Origin: Symbiodinium natans
Taxonomy: Eukaryota > Sar > Dinophyceae > Suessiales > Symbiodiniaceae
DNA: 64,000 nucleotides
Reading direction: 5' to 3'
NCBI GenBank assembly: GCA_905221605.1
Contig: CAJNDS010002487.1
Span: 78,501-142,500 of the forward strand
Under the pieces are notes generated by a model, which saw nothing but the letters and a program-made list of their open reading frames with translations, did not search any database and was not told where the DNA came from. Below, piece by piece: positions 63,991-64,000 of this stretch (positions are counted from its first letter, which is position 1; each line of letters begins with the position of its first letter). The position numbers and the translations under genes were made by a program.

Positions 63991-64000
63991 TAAGGTTTAA

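Noticed and set aside
1-64000. A real chromosome end
   Set aside because: TTTAGGG and CCCTAAA arrays are internal, short, in both orientations and separated by unique sequence; none is terminal and continuous.

Overview
The window looks like nuclear DNA of a dinoflagellate. Four things point there. Arabidopsis-type telomeric heptamers (TTTAGGG/CCCTAAA) recur throughout. One gene carries the PPR motif style typical of dinoflagellates ([10 protein letters not shown] and similar). Another encodes tandem SRCR domains whose reading frame closes only if GC and GA splice donors are allowed beside GT, as reported for Symbiodinium. Acceptors are mostly AG|G. A Mei2-like RRM gene fits the same picture. 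The species cannot be named from the sequence. No rRNA, tRNA, CRISPR or bacterial-type operon was seen.

Layout. 1-9.7 kb: one minus-strand gene, cut by the left window edge, encoding at least nine SRCR domains in two rhythms. Positions 1-4.7 kb hold a ~1.38 kb monomer array (type C, 3 whole + 1 partial). Positions 5.5-9.7 kb hold a ~1.8 kb A-B dimer array (A-B-A-B-A). Each domain is split over about four short exons, and the phases close in every domain except at one mutated acceptor. 9.7-24.9 kb: no convincing whole gene; telomeric-repeat arrays, MITE-like hairpins, microsatellites and a few exon-like islands. 25.0-30.8 kb: a minus-strand PPR gene of at least 14 short exons. Its introns contain the telomeric arrays and three MITE-like elements. 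30.8-54 kb: further alternation of arrays with short coding-looking islands, including an ankyrin fragment, a weak kinase-like fragment and several single-exon candidates. 54.6-55.5 kb: a minus-strand Mei2-like RRM gene. 55.9-64 kb: a ~175 bp diverged tandem repeat, a TAGTAGG heptamer array, more MITEs and dense telomeric arrays.

The main structural observation is that roughly ninety interstitial telomeric arrays, in both orientations, are interleaved with unique GC-rich segments of about 75-150 bp. Where such segments can be read with confidence (the PPR gene) they are exons and the arrays lie inside introns. Elsewhere pairs are often ordered CCCTAAA-unique-TTTAGGG, the orientation of a telomere-capped fragment. 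Several families of short inverted-repeat elements occur in the same introns and gaps. Exon boundaries were derived by hand from frame, splice consensus and domain spacing, with no transcript or database evidence. Gene functions beyond domain family are not known.
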